Assembly (NCBI GenBank): GCA_903895695.1
Contig: CAITUY010000015.1
Location: forward strand, 1-36,176
Source of the DNA: an uncultured bacterium
Lineage (GTDB): Bacteria > Verrucomicrobiota > Kiritimatiellia > CAIKKV01 > CAITUY01
Length of the DNA: 36,176 bases
Direction of reading: 5' to 3'
The notes below the pieces were generated by a model, which saw only the letters and a list, made by a program, of their open reading frames with translations, did no database searches and had not been told where the DNA came from. Positions 17,834-25,866 of the stretch are shown piece after piece (positions within the stretch are counted from its first letter, which is position 1; the number at the start of each line of letters is the position of its first letter). The position numbers were made by a program, and so were the translations under genes.

Positions 17834-19585
17834 TCAAACAGGCGCGACCGGCTCGCCTTTGCGGGCCACGCGGAGGACTTCCTCGACGGTGGTCTGGCCT
17901 TCGATGACGCGGCGCAGGCCGTCCTGCCGGAGCGTGGCGAACCCTGTGGACACAACGTAATGGCGCAACTCGTTGGACGGGCGCTGCTTGACGATCATGG
18001 CACGCAGGTTCTCGTCGAGCACCATGATCTCGAAGATGGCCAGCCGGCCCCGGTAACCGGTGAACCCGCATTCCGGGCAGCCCCGGCCGTGCGAGTACGT
18101 GGCGCCGTCCATGGCCCCGGCGGGCATCGTGGTGCGGATTTCCTCGATGATGGCGTCGTTGATCGGGAAGGGTTCCTTGCACCCCGCGCAGATCCGGCGG
18201 ACCAGCCGTTGGGCGATGACGCCTTCGAGTGAGGATGAGATGAGGTAGGGCTCGACGCCCATATCGCTCAGCCGTGTGACGGCGCTCGGGGCATCGTTTG
18301 TATGCAGCGTGCTGAAGACCAGATGGCCGGTCAGCGAGGCCCGCACGGCGATATCGGCCGTCTCCGAGTCGCGGATTTCGCCGATCAGGATGATGTCCGG
18401 GTCGTGCCGTAGGATCGAGCGCAGGGCGGATGCGAAGGTGAGGTTGATCTTGCTGTGGATCTGAATCTGGTTGATGCCTTCCATCTGGTATTCGATGGGA
18501 TCCTCGACAGTGATGATCTTGACGTCGGGCGTGTTGAGGCGCGAGAGCGTGGCATAGAGCGTCGTCGTTTTGCCGCTGCCGGTCGGGCCGGTGATCAGGA
18601 TCACGCCATGGGGCAGAGCCGAGAGCGCCTCGATGGCAGGCAATTGGCGGTCGGAAAGGCCAAGGTGATGGAGGTCGATGAACATGGCCTTCCGGTTCAG
18701 GATACGCATGTTCACCGTTTCGCCGTAGCGCGTGGGCAGGATCGAGACGCGCAGGTCGAATTCCTCGCTGCCGGACCGCACCTTGATGCGGCCATCGTGC
18801 GGCTTGCGGCGCTCGGCAATGTCCAACTCGGCCATGATCTTGACGCACGAGGCCACGGCTTTGCGATATTTCTGGATGGCCTTGGGCAGCGGAATCTCCT
18901 GCATGAGTCCATCGATGCGGTAGCGGAGCCTCAGGTGGGTCTCGAAGGGCTCGATGTGAATATCCGTGGCGTCGCGGCGGATGGCCTCGGCAATGACCTG
19001 GTTTACGAACCGGATCATTCCGGCGTCGGCGCTTTCCTCGCCGACATTGGATTCCTGGATCTCGGTTTCTTCGCTGATCGACTGCTCCGAGATCGAGGCG
19101 ACGGTTTCCGCCCCAAGCCCGTAGAAGTGCTGGATCGTGTGCGTGACCTCCGGCTCCGTGCACAGGACCCACTCGATCGCGGCGTTGAGCAGCATCCGAA
19201 GATTGTCGGCCAACATCAGTGAGGGCACCTGGCTGGTGCCCAGCACGAGCATGCCGCCGTGCAGGTCCAGGGGAATAACGCGGTAGGTCAGGGCTACCTT
19301 GGCGGGAACCTTGGTCACCGCTTCCGGCGTGATCCGGAAGTCGCCCACGGCCTTGAAGGGAATATTGGTCAGGGCCGACATGGCCGCCAGGACCTCGGGT
19401 TCGCCCACGAGATGCTCGCGCACGAGCAAGACGTCCAGACGGTCGCCTGTCAGGGCGCTGCGGACCTTGAGTTCCTCAATCTGTTCGCGGGTCACCAGGC
19501 CGCGCTCGATGAGCGCCTGCACCAGTTCCATCGTCAGTTGGTCGGAGTAGAGGCGTTTCTCCAAGATGGGCCCGTCAGTTGACAT
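17834..19585 (-). CDS. gspE: type II secretion / type IV pilus assembly ATPase (GspE/PilB family)
   Basis: The 583-residue protein is a complete GspE/PilB ATPase that works at the inner membrane to drive pseudopilus or pilus assembly. An N-terminal MshEN-like domain occupies about 20-150. The catalytic part has [22 protein letters not shown], Walker A GPTGSGKT (333-340), the Asp box [13 protein letters not shown], Walker [13 protein letters not shown] (395-406), the His box [13 protein letters not shown], and a zinc-binding CxxC pair (466/469, 503/506). The ATG at 19585 is preceded by GAGGAG at 8 bases. An upstream TTG in frame would put the ribosome site inside the gene. It overlaps the preceding PilP/GspC-like gene by 11 bases. 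GspF, prepilin peptidase and PilT are not in this window. Confidence 0.92.
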   Translation of the reverse strand: MSTDGPILEKRLYSDQLTMELVQALIERGLVTREQIEELKVRSALTGDRLDVLLVREHLVGEPEVLAAMSALTNIPFKAVGDFRITPEAVTKVPAKVALTYRVIPLDLHGGMLVLGTSQVPSLMLADNLRMLLNAAIEWVLCTEPEVTHTIQHFYGLGAETVASISEQSISEETEIQESNVGEESADAGMIRFVNQVIAEAIRRDATDIHIEPFETHLRLRYRIDGLMQEIPLPKAIQKYRKAVASCVKIMAELDIAERRKPHDGRIKVRSGSEEFDLRVSILPTRYGETVNMRILNRKAMFIDLHHLGLSDRQLPAIEALSALPHGVILITGPTGSGKTTTLYATLSRLNTPDVKIITVEDPIEYQMEGINQIQIHSKINLTFASALRSILRHDPDIILIGEIRDSETADIAVRASLTGHLVFSTLHTNDAPSAVTRLSDMGVEPYLISSSLEGVIAQRLVRRICAGCKEPFPINDAIIEEIRTTMPAGAMDGATYSHGRGCPECGFTGYRGRLAIFEIMVLDENLRAMIVKQRPSNELRHYVVSTGFATLRQDGLRRVIEGQTTVEEVLRVARKGEPVAPV

Positions 19586-20177
19586 GCGGAGTCTCCTCAA
19601 CCGACGTGGCGACCCCGCGGCGGACGGTCACGGTCTGGGCACCTTGGACAAGATCCAGTTCCTCCGGCGCAATGCGCTCGATCCGGTAGCCGACAACATT
19701 GGTGCCGGCCGGGTAGAAATTGGCGTGGCGACTGCGGGAATCCTCAATCAGAGCGGTCATGGTTCCGTCGTCACGCCGCAGCAGGCCTTGATATTTCAGG
19801 TTCGTCTTCACCGGCTTGGGCGACTGGACCGCCGGAGTAGGCGGGACGACGGTGCGACCCGCGACGGGCGGGGTTTCACCCTGTACCACGGCAGCGGGCG
19901 GCGTCTCGACTTTGGGCTGCAAGCTCTCCGGGAGGAAAAACGGATTGCGTGCCATCTGGTTGGTGAAGGTGGACCGTTCCTGGGCCAGAATGTCCAGGAG
20001 GTTCAGGCCGGAGGGCGCCGGGACCGTCGTCGAAGGGGGAATCGGCGGATTCGGCAGGTCGGCGGGGCGCCAGAGGCGCCACGTCCAGTACGCCGTCACC
20101 AGAACGAGCGCGATCGCGCACCAGGCGCATACCGCCCGCGCGTTAGCGCGCTTCAGCCATGTCCAGGCATTATCCAT
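19575..20177 (-). CDS. PilP/GspC-like inner-membrane assembly protein
   Basis: The 200-residue protein has a short cytoplasmic basic start, one membrane segment (about 17-36) and a Pro-rich periplasmic linker. An NPFFLPES motif precedes a small beta domain (LKYQGLLRRDDGTMTALIED, then YRIERIAPEELDLVQG). This matches the layout of PilP and the homology region of GspC, which link the inner-membrane platform to the secretin. Identification rests on architecture and position between the PilO/GspM-like and GspE genes, since sequence conservation in these families is low. It overlaps gspE. Confidence 0.72.
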   Translation of the reverse strand: MDNAWTWLKRANARAVCAWCAIALVLVTAYWTWRLWRPADLPNPPIPPSTTVPAPSGLNLLDILAQERSTFTNQMARNPFFLPESLQPKVETPPAAVVQGETPPVAGRTVVPPTPAVQSPKPVKTNLKYQGLLRRDDGTMTALIEDSRSRHANFYPAGTNVVGYRIERIAPEELDLVQGAQTVTVRRGVATSVEETPHVN

Positions 20178-20199
20178 GTCGTTTCATGCTCCACGACGG

Positions 20200-21045
20200 C
20201 TAATATCCGACGGTTGTCCGACGCGGCGCGGTCCGCGTAGCGGCCGCGGCGGCCGCGCCGGTGATCTCGGAGGGATGCTTCATGAACACCAGCGCGCTCA
20301 TCACTGCTTTAATGTTCAGGAGGTCGGCCCCGCTGTTGCCGGCCGGTTCGACTCTCAGGCTTCGCAGCACGAACACATGTTCCGGGTCCGTCACCACCCC
20401 CAGCAACTCATAGAGGTTGTCGAGCGTCCCGTACAGGTCGAGTTCCAGCGGGTACTCGATAAAGAATACTTCCTCCTTGGCGCCGGCGCGGTGAATGATA
20501 GGCGGGAGGGGCTGGGTCTCGCGGACCGTCTTGATCTTCAGGTCGAGCGACAGGTCCACGAGTTTTTCGACCACGCGGAGTTGGAGCATGCGCTGGGAGG
20601 CGTCTTCGTTGCTTTCCACGGTCTCGTCGACGCTCAAATCGCGCGGCAGCTTGGCCCCGAGTTTGCGGGATTTGTCGATCAGGCGCTGGCGGACGCTGAA
20701 CAGCGCCACCTTGAAGTCGATGTGGGCCACCTCGCCGGGCGCCACCGATTCGTCGCCGGCCAGCGCGCCGAGCCGGAGAACAGTCTTCTGCCAGTCGTTG
20801 GTGAGGGCGGCGTAACGGCGCTGTTCGCTGTCGAGCCGTCGTTGCAGGGCGTCTTCGCCTTCAAAGTAATTCTTTTGCATGAGCTCGGCGGTCTTGTTGG
20901 CGATGTCGGCCTCCAGTTGCTTGCGCTGTCGCACGACCGGCAACAGCAGGAGGAAGCAGAGCACGGTCAGGATGATGGCCATGCCGAGGATGATGGCCAC
21001 CACTTGTTGTCGTTCGGACCACCGATTGGGAAGTGTCAGGCTCAT
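20200..21045 (-). CDS. PilO/GspM-like inner-membrane assembly protein
   Basis: The 281-residue protein has one N-terminal membrane segment (about 15-37), a coiled-coil region (RQRKQLEADIANKTAELMQK onward), and a periplasmic part with two alpha/beta segments (VEKLVDLSLDLKIKTV; FFIEYPLELDLYGTLDNLYELL). The last is the classic PilO/GspM pattern before the LRSLRVEPAG strand. It ends in an Ala/Arg/Thr-rich tail. Partners would be the GspL-like product encoded just upstream and the PilP-like product downstream. The ATG at 21045 overlaps the upstream stop (ATGA), which fixes the start. Confidence 0.75.
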   Translation of the reverse strand: MSLTLPNRWSERQQVVAIILGMAIILTVLCFLLLLPVVRQRKQLEADIANKTAELMQKNYFEGEDALQRRLDSEQRRYAALTNDWQKTVLRLGALAGDESVAPGEVAHIDFKVALFSVRQRLIDKSRKLGAKLPRDLSVDETVESNEDASQRMLQLRVVEKLVDLSLDLKIKTVRETQPLPPIIHRAGAKEEVFFIEYPLELDLYGTLDNLYELLGVVTDPEHVFVLRSLRVEPAGNSGADLLNIKAVMSALVFMKHPSEITGAAAAAATRTAPRRTTVGY

Positions 21046-22724
21046 CGGGCGGCCACCTTGACGCTGATCGCAAACCGCTTGGACCTGGGGTCGCGGGACC
21101 GGTCCTCGGGGGTTTCGGGCGGAACGAGCCTGTCGTCGCTGAGCAGGTCGGCTGACTCGACCAGCGGGGAGTCGTTGATTTTGTCGATGAGCGACTGCAC
21201 GGAGGAGAAGTTCAGTTTGCGCGTATAGCCCTCGACAATGACCTGGCGAATGATGGGTGCGCGGTTGGTGGGCGAGTCGAGGACGACGGACGACGTCGGA
21301 TTGTGACGGCGCGCGGCGGTCTCGTCGGCCGCGCCGTAGAGCGCCGCCGAGGGCGTCTTGGCGTAGTAGGTGGGCGCATCGCAAATGAGCGTGATCCAGT
21401 CTTTCGGATCCTTGGCATCGGCCACGAGCGAGAGCATGCGGCGCATCGTGGGGCCGGTTCTCAAGAGGTTCACTACAGGGGTGCCAAGGTCACGGATGGT
21501 CTCGGTATGCTGGCGAATGCCCTCGATCTGCGAGACCAGCTCCTTGCGGCGCTCCAGGCTGGCGTTCTGCACCTGCAACTGGCGTTCCATGCGCCGGTTG
21601 TCGTAGAAATACGCCCCGACATTGACACCCAGAATCAAGGCGGCCGCGGCCGCCGCGCCGAGCCAGTAAGGCTTTTGGCGGCGGAAGACCTGCTCGTCAC
21701 GCAGTCGTTGCGGCAAGACACTGATGGGGCAGATCCGCTCATCGGGCGGCAGGAGTGCCAAGGCGGCGGCAATCGGCCACAGGGCGGCCGGGTTGAAGTG
21801 CGCCTCGTCGCCCAGCGGAACGTTGGTGGAGACCGTGAGGCCGGTCTTTTGCTGCAGGTAAGTCGCGAACCCGCCCATCAGCGAGCCGCCGCCGGTGAGT
21901 ACGACGGTCTGGGGCCGATCACGACGCTGGGCGAAGAGGCTGTTGAATACGGCCAGGCACGACTGAAATTCGGCGATCCACATGTCGGCCGCGCGGGTGA
22001 GGGCTGCCGTGACCGCCGGCTCACCGGAGGAAAGGGTGATGCCCCCGGATATTTTGGCCGTTTCGGCGTGGGGCACGGGGATCTGGCGTGCGCGGGCGAG
22101 GACTTCGGTGAAGAGCTGGCCGCCACCCGCGAAGGCCCGTGCAAACATGAGCCCTTCGGCGGAACCTATTGCCAGTTCCGTCAACGAGTGGCCCATGTGG
22201 ACGAAAACAACGGGCGTCGCGTCCTTGCAGGCCTGACGGGCCAGCGCATTGAACAGCGCCACGGGGGCCGGCACAACGTCGGCAATGTCGAGTCCCGCGT
22301 CGCGGACCAGGTCCAGGGTGTTCTCCAGCGCCTCGGGGCGGACCATGGTGAGCAGCACCCGGCGTTCGGAACCCGCGCTCCCGCCGAACGGCGCATACCC
22401 ATGGGTCATCCCCTCGGCGCCGATCTCGCGGAGCTTGACCATTTCCATGGCCGTGGCTTGTTCGATCGTGCGGGGATCGCCGGGCACCAGGAACAGGGGC
22501 TGGAACATGGCCTGCTGGCCCGTGAGGGAGACGACCGTGCGAAGGCCGATCAGGCCGTGCTCCTTGAGCCAGCGCTGCAAGAGCGTGCGTCGGTCAAACT
22601 CGCCGGCGGGCAGGCGGAGCAGTTCCGTACGCTCCACGCGCCGCGTCGCGTCGCCTGAGGCGACCGTCGCCTTGATTGTGGCGTGGCCAATGTCAAGGCC
22701 AAGCGTTTGGTTTCGTTTAGCCAC
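21042..22724 (-). CDS. PilM-PilN fusion / GspL-like assembly protein
   Basis: The 560-residue protein joins two parts. Residues 1-340 form an actin-like ATP-binding domain with LGLDIGHATIKATV, VPAPVALFNALARQA, VFVHMGHSLTELAIG and VVLTGGGSLMGG, as in PilM and the cytoplasmic half of GspL. After VLPQRLRDEQ there is one membrane segment (about 371-393), a coiled coil, and a PilN-like ferredoxin-fold region ending near residue 545. In most type IV pilus systems these are two genes; a single chain is the GspL arrangement of type II secretion. The start is GTG at 22724, with GAGG seven bases upstream. It lies 9 bases after the secretin stop and is coupled to the PilO/GspM-like gene. Confidence 0.82.
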   Translation of the reverse strand: MAKRNQTLGLDIGHATIKATVASGDATRRVERTELLRLPAGEFDRRTLLQRWLKEHGLIGLRTVVSLTGQQAMFQPLFLVPGDPRTIEQATAMEMVKLREIGAEGMTHGYAPFGGSAGSERRVLLTMVRPEALENTLDLVRDAGLDIADVVPAPVALFNALARQACKDATPVVFVHMGHSLTELAIGSAEGLMFARAFAGGGQLFTEVLARARQIPVPHAETAKISGGITLSSGEPAVTAALTRAADMWIAEFQSCLAVFNSLFAQRRDRPQTVVLTGGGSLMGGFATYLQQKTGLTVSTNVPLGDEAHFNPAALWPIAAALALLPPDERICPISVLPQRLRDEQVFRRQKPYWLGAAAAAALILGVNVGAYFYDNRRMERQLQVQNASLERRKELVSQIEGIRQHTETIRDLGTPVVNLLRTGPTMRRMLSLVADAKDPKDWITLICDAPTYYAKTPSAALYGAADETAARRHNPTSSVVLDSPTNRAPIIRQVIVEGYTRKLNFSSVQSLIDKINDSPLVESADLLSDDRLVPPETPEDRSRDPRSKRFAISVKVAAR

Positions 22725-22733
22725 GCGGCAGCC

Positions 22734-24599
22734 TCACTTGGCGGGGATGTCGGTTGCACCGGCAGGCAGGGCCTGGGGACCGGCCGCAAGCGGTATCAGA
22801 TCTTCCCCGCGCTCGGAGATGATGGTGGCTGTGACGAAGATCAGAAGGTTGTCGGGCTCATGGGTGACGGTGTCGTGCCGGAACAACTGGCCGACAAAGG
22901 GAATTGAGGAGAGGATGGGGATGCCGGACCGGTCGTGCTGCTCGGTGGAGGTGATCAAGCCGCCCATGACGACCGTCTCGCCGCTCTGGACGATGACCTG
23001 GGTTTCGATCTTGCTGCGTTTGAAGATAGGCAGGGAAAGCGATGTCGAGTTGGTGCCAACCGCTTCGCTAAAGGTCTGGAACCCATCCAGCGAACTGATT
23101 TCCGGGTGGAGGTTGAGGGTCACGCTCTGCAGGTCAGCGCCGATGCTGGGCGTGACGTTGAGCTCGATGCCAAGTTCCTCCAGCGTCGGCGTGCCCGAGG
23201 GCACCAATTGCATGCTGGTCAATACCTGCTGGTTGTTGCCGGCCCCGACCGTGGACTGCACGCTCTGCAGCGAGTACTCTTCCCAGTAGCGGAAGTCGGT
23301 GCCCACGCGGATATCCGCCGCGCGGTTGTTGACCGTGGTGACGCGGGGGACCGAAAGGGTGCGCGACTTGCCGGAAGTCTCGAGCGCGTGCAGCACGGCG
23401 CTGAACATCGCGTCGGAAAGAACGCCTTCATACGTCAAGTTCAGGCCTTGGGCCGCATTTCCCGCCGGGAAGCTGTTGAACCCGAGCGAGGCGCCCTTGT
23501 CGATCAAGCTGGACTTGGTCGGCTTTATGTTGCTGTTGAGCATCCAATCCACGCCCAGTTCCCTGAGGTCGGTCACATGCGTGTCGATGAAGCGCGCCTC
23601 GATCAGAACCTGCGGCGAACAGACATCGAGGGCTTCGATTACGTCCTCAGCCTTGAGAAGGTTTTCGGCGGTGTTCTTTACCAGGAGCGTGTGGGACTTG
23701 CGGTCGAACATCAGGTCGGCGCCTTCGGGTTGGGGCACGAACCGCTGCACGGCCTCGACGATGTTCAGGGGTTGCGTTGCGTTGGCCGCCGCATCGGGTG
23801 GTGCCGCCGCCGCCGCGGCCCGCCCCCGACCCTGGCCCTGCTGCGTCTTGGCCTCAACGGTGACCGGGATGGAGTCGGGGGAGACGCCCTTGCGCAGGTG
23901 GTACATGCGGGTCTCCATCGGGATGCCCGGGGCGGCCTGCGGCTGCGGCGTGACCCAGATCACGTTGTCACCCATATAGAAGGCGACGCCGAGATTGCGC
24001 GAGACGTAGTCGAGCACCTCGGAAAGCGGCACCTGCTTGAAGTTCAGGTTCATCGTCTTGTCCGCGCCCACGCTGCTGTCGGCGATCATGTTGAGGCCAT
24101 AGCCGATGCCCGCCTCACGAATAAAGTCGGCCAGGCTGATGTTGTCGAAACTGGCGTCAACCTTCTTCCGCAATACAATCTGCATGGCGGTGGCGGGCTT
24201 GCGAAGCGACCCAGTCTCACCTTTCACGTTTCGCCGCAACTGGAAGGTATCCGGGACGGAGTCGTGCTCCCGCAGTTCGGTCAACATACGGCCTTCCGTT
24301 TCCGCCTGGTGCGCCTTGGCGTTATCGGCGCGCTGCTCCGATATCTCGGCCAAGACGCGGCCTTGCAGGTCCCGCAGGCCGGGTAGTTCCGGGTTCTCGC
24401 GGGCCAGGTCCACGCACGCAATAAGGGCGGCCGAGAGGTCGCCCTTCTCGTACAGGGCTTCAGCCGGGGCGATCTTGGCGGAAACGCCATGATCTTCGGC
24501 TTCCGGGCCGAGAGCCGGGGGAGTGGAGCAGCCCGACATGGCCAAAGCCAAGCCCACCGCCAATGAGGCCGCAATTCGGTTGATGGAGCAATATCGCAT
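22734..24599 (-). CDS. gspD: secretin lipoprotein (GspD/PilQ family)
   Basis: The 621-residue outer-membrane channel protein has a lipoprotein signal (AMSGC, Cys24) and a helical, TPR-like N-terminal region. A secretin N0-like domain follows (VDASFDNISLADFIREAG, then LNFKQVPLSEVLDYV), and later a short N-domain with VQRFVPQPEGADLMFDRKSH. The secretin core has VLIEARFIDTHVTDLRELGVDW, TLSVPRVTTVNNRAA, VTPSIGADLQSVTLNLHPEIS, SGETVVMGGLI and SIPFVGQLFR. A Gln/Gly/Arg/Ala-rich low-complexity insert sits near residues 260-280. ATG 24599 has GGAGGAA five bases upstream. A self-lipidated secretin may not need a separate pilotin. Confidence 0.92.
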   Translation of the reverse strand: MRYCSINRIAASLAVGLALAMSGCSTPPALGPEAEDHGVSAKIAPAEALYEKGDLSAALIACVDLARENPELPGLRDLQGRVLAEISEQRADNAKAHQAETEGRMLTELREHDSVPDTFQLRRNVKGETGSLRKPATAMQIVLRKKVDASFDNISLADFIREAGIGYGLNMIADSSVGADKTMNLNFKQVPLSEVLDYVSRNLGVAFYMGDNVIWVTPQPQAAPGIPMETRMYHLRKGVSPDSIPVTVEAKTQQGQGRGRAAAAAAPPDAAANATQPLNIVEAVQRFVPQPEGADLMFDRKSHTLLVKNTAENLLKAEDVIEALDVCSPQVLIEARFIDTHVTDLRELGVDWMLNSNIKPTKSSLIDKGASLGFNSFPAGNAAQGLNLTYEGVLSDAMFSAVLHALETSGKSRTLSVPRVTTVNNRAADIRVGTDFRYWEEYSLQSVQSTVGAGNNQQVLTSMQLVPSGTPTLEELGIELNVTPSIGADLQSVTLNLHPEISSLDGFQTFSEAVGTNSTSLSLPIFKRSKIETQVIVQSGETVVMGGLITSTEQHDRSGIPILSSIPFVGQLFRHDTVTHEPDNLLIFVTATIISERGEDLIPLAAGPQALPAGATDIPAK

Positions 24600-24633
24600 G
24601 GTTCCTCCGGTTGTCCGGTTCGCGCTCTGGGCA

Positions 24634-25377
24634 CTACTGCTTCACAGCCACATCAGGGTTCAACGTAAAATCGAGCGGTGCCGGGAATATGTTGCCGGCA
24701 ACGGCCACGTTGAGGGTGACGGGCTCTTCGTGATCAACATGGGTGTGGGTGGCTTTGTCGAGTGCGGGAACTGTCCGATCTTGGGCATGGTGGAAGCACC
24801 GTACTACAGGGAACGAGCCCTCCGGGATTACTTGGCGGTTTTTGACGTCGCCGTTTATCGGACACCCATTTGCAAGTTCGTCTGCCTTCTCCTCGTCCCA
24901 CGTGAGGGGAGAAGCGTAACTGCATGTGGCGGCACTCCATTCGTAGAAGTAACTGCAGGCGTGAATACTGGGGTCACGCAGATCTTTTGCATTGCTAACA
25001 TTTGCATCGTTGTCGACCGTCTCAGTGAAGTCATACCCCCCCAAACCTTGCGGCTTTGATGCGTAGCGACCACAACCGGGCGCGAGAACGTCATTCACCT
25101 TGCTTCGGTCGGACTTGCAGATGTAGACGTCCGCGTTGCTTCCAAGGTAGGTGCCGTACAGATTGGACAACCAGTCGGGAAATTTCTTGTAGTCGTCGTT
25201 GTACATTATCAACGCGACGCTGATCTGATGGAGGTTGTTCTGGCAGTAGGCTTCCCGTGCCTTTTCTTTCGAATTCTGCAGCGCCGGGAGAATAAAGGCG
25301 GCCAATATGCCGATAATGGCGATGACGACAAGCAGCTCAATCAGGGTGAAGCCGCGCTGTAAAGGTGTCCTTTTCAT
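24634..25377 (-). CDS. pilin-like protein with type III-like prepilin leader (large pseudopilin)
   Basis: The 247-residue protein starts with a basic leader ending in Gly, then the hydrophobic [18 protein letters not shown]: the prepilin peptidase site and N-methylated assembly helix. The next part, [38 protein letters not shown], is like GspG-type and DUF1559-type secreted proteins abundant in PVC bacteria. Several cysteines follow. An ATG at 25383 is also possible. Base composition is less GC-rich than its neighbours. It is the first gene of the secretion run, 34 bases before the secretin start, so it may be the main pseudopilin of this machine or a cargo-type pilin. The C-terminal half matches nothing I know. 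Confidence 0.8.
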   Translation of the reverse strand: MKRTPLQRGFTLIELLVVIAIIGILAAFILPALQNSKEKAREAYCQNNLHQISVALIMYNDDYKKFPDWLSNLYGTYLGSNADVYICKSDRSKVNDVLAPGCGRYASKPQGLGGYDFTETVDNDANVSNAKDLRDPSIHACSYFYEWSAATCSYASPLTWDEEKADELANGCPINGDVKNRQVIPEGSFPVVRCFHHAQDRTVPALDKATHTHVDHEEPVTLNVAVAGNIFPAPLDFTLNPDVAVKQ

Positions 25378-25452
25378 GGTCATTTTATAAAATCCAACGC
25401 CCCGAAACGGCAACCGTTCGGGACGCAGGAACTTGGGTTCGGATAAGGTGTC

Positions 25453-25483
25453 AGTATAAACAGAACGGGTCATCACGCCACAA
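25453..25483 (-). promoter_or_regulatory. weak promoter candidate for the pilin/secretion operon
   Basis: On the minus strand TTGTGG (25483-25478) and TATACT (25458-25453) are 19 bases apart, or 18 if TTATAC is taken as the -10. The -10 box matches consensus at five of six positions. The leader would be about 70 bases. It is offered because no better pair lies between the repeats and the gene. Confidence 0.3.
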
Positions 25484-25518
25484 AATTGTTAGCAGAGAAC
25501 GTGCCACGAGGCCGTTAG

Positions 25519-25550
25519 AGGGTGGAGGGTGGAGGGGTGAAGGTGGGGGG
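25519..25550 (+). repeat. heptamer array A (AGGGTGG units), G-quadruplex-prone
   Basis: Units of seven bases: AGGGTGG, AGGGTGG, AGGGGTG, AAGGTGG, then GGGG. Four runs of three or more G (25520, 25527, 25534, 25545) with loops of 4, 4 and 7 bases meet the usual quadruplex pattern. Confidence 0.75.
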
Positions 25551-25592
25551 AACACTTAACGCTCAACGTTTAACGGCCAACGCTCAACGGCC
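25551..25592. repeat. heptamer array B (AACGCTC-type units)
   Basis: Six units in exact 7-base register: AACACTT, AACGCTC, AACGTTT, AACGGCC, AACGCTC, AACGGCC. Weaker units may continue to about 25620. It is roughly the inverted complement of array C. Confidence 0.85.
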
Positions 25593-25653
25593 GAAAGCCA
25601 ATGTCCGGCAACCAAGAATCTGTGTGGACAGAGGTCGTACCGAATGAAAGTGG

Positions 25654-25688
25654 GCGTTGAACGTTGGAAGTTGAGCGTTGAGCGTTGA
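25654..25688. repeat. heptamer array C (GCGTTGA-type units)
   Basis: Five units in exact register: GCGTTGA, ACGTTGG, AAGTTGA, GCGTTGA, GCGTTGA. Its reverse complement resembles array B, 61 bases away, so the pair could fold into a long imperfect stem. Confidence 0.85.
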
Positions 25689-25866
25689 TTTCCCGCTCCC
25701 TTGGCCTTGTGTCCCCCCGTATGCGTCCTCGCGGGACAAGTGCATACTGGGGTATGCCGGGCGGGCTGGAAGCGGGGCACAAATGGCTTGAGGGGTGGGC
25801 TTGGGTTCGCCCATGATGAGACGCCGCCATTGCGGCACGCATGTTGCTGATGGCAATAGGGTTCAA

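Larger units (their letters stand above)
25384..25866. other. 483-base intergenic region with repeats and divergent starts
   Basis: No gene is supported here. It separates the divergent pilin-like and PA14/SGNH-like genes. It holds a promoter candidate for the pilin gene, a G-rich heptamer array with quadruplex potential (25519-25550), and two heptamer arrays in opposite orientation (25551-25592 and 25654-25688). I see no clear feature from 25689 to 25866. A GTG at 25795 is in frame with the next gene but gives no better signal peptide. Confidence 0.7.

Noticed and set aside
24523..25059. 178-codon plus-strand frame opposite the pilin-like gene
   Set aside because: It is antisense to a gene with a clear prepilin leader and has no signal peptide or motif of its own.
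25551..25688. CRISPR array
   Set aside because: Units are seven bases with no spacers, and no cas genes occur in the window.
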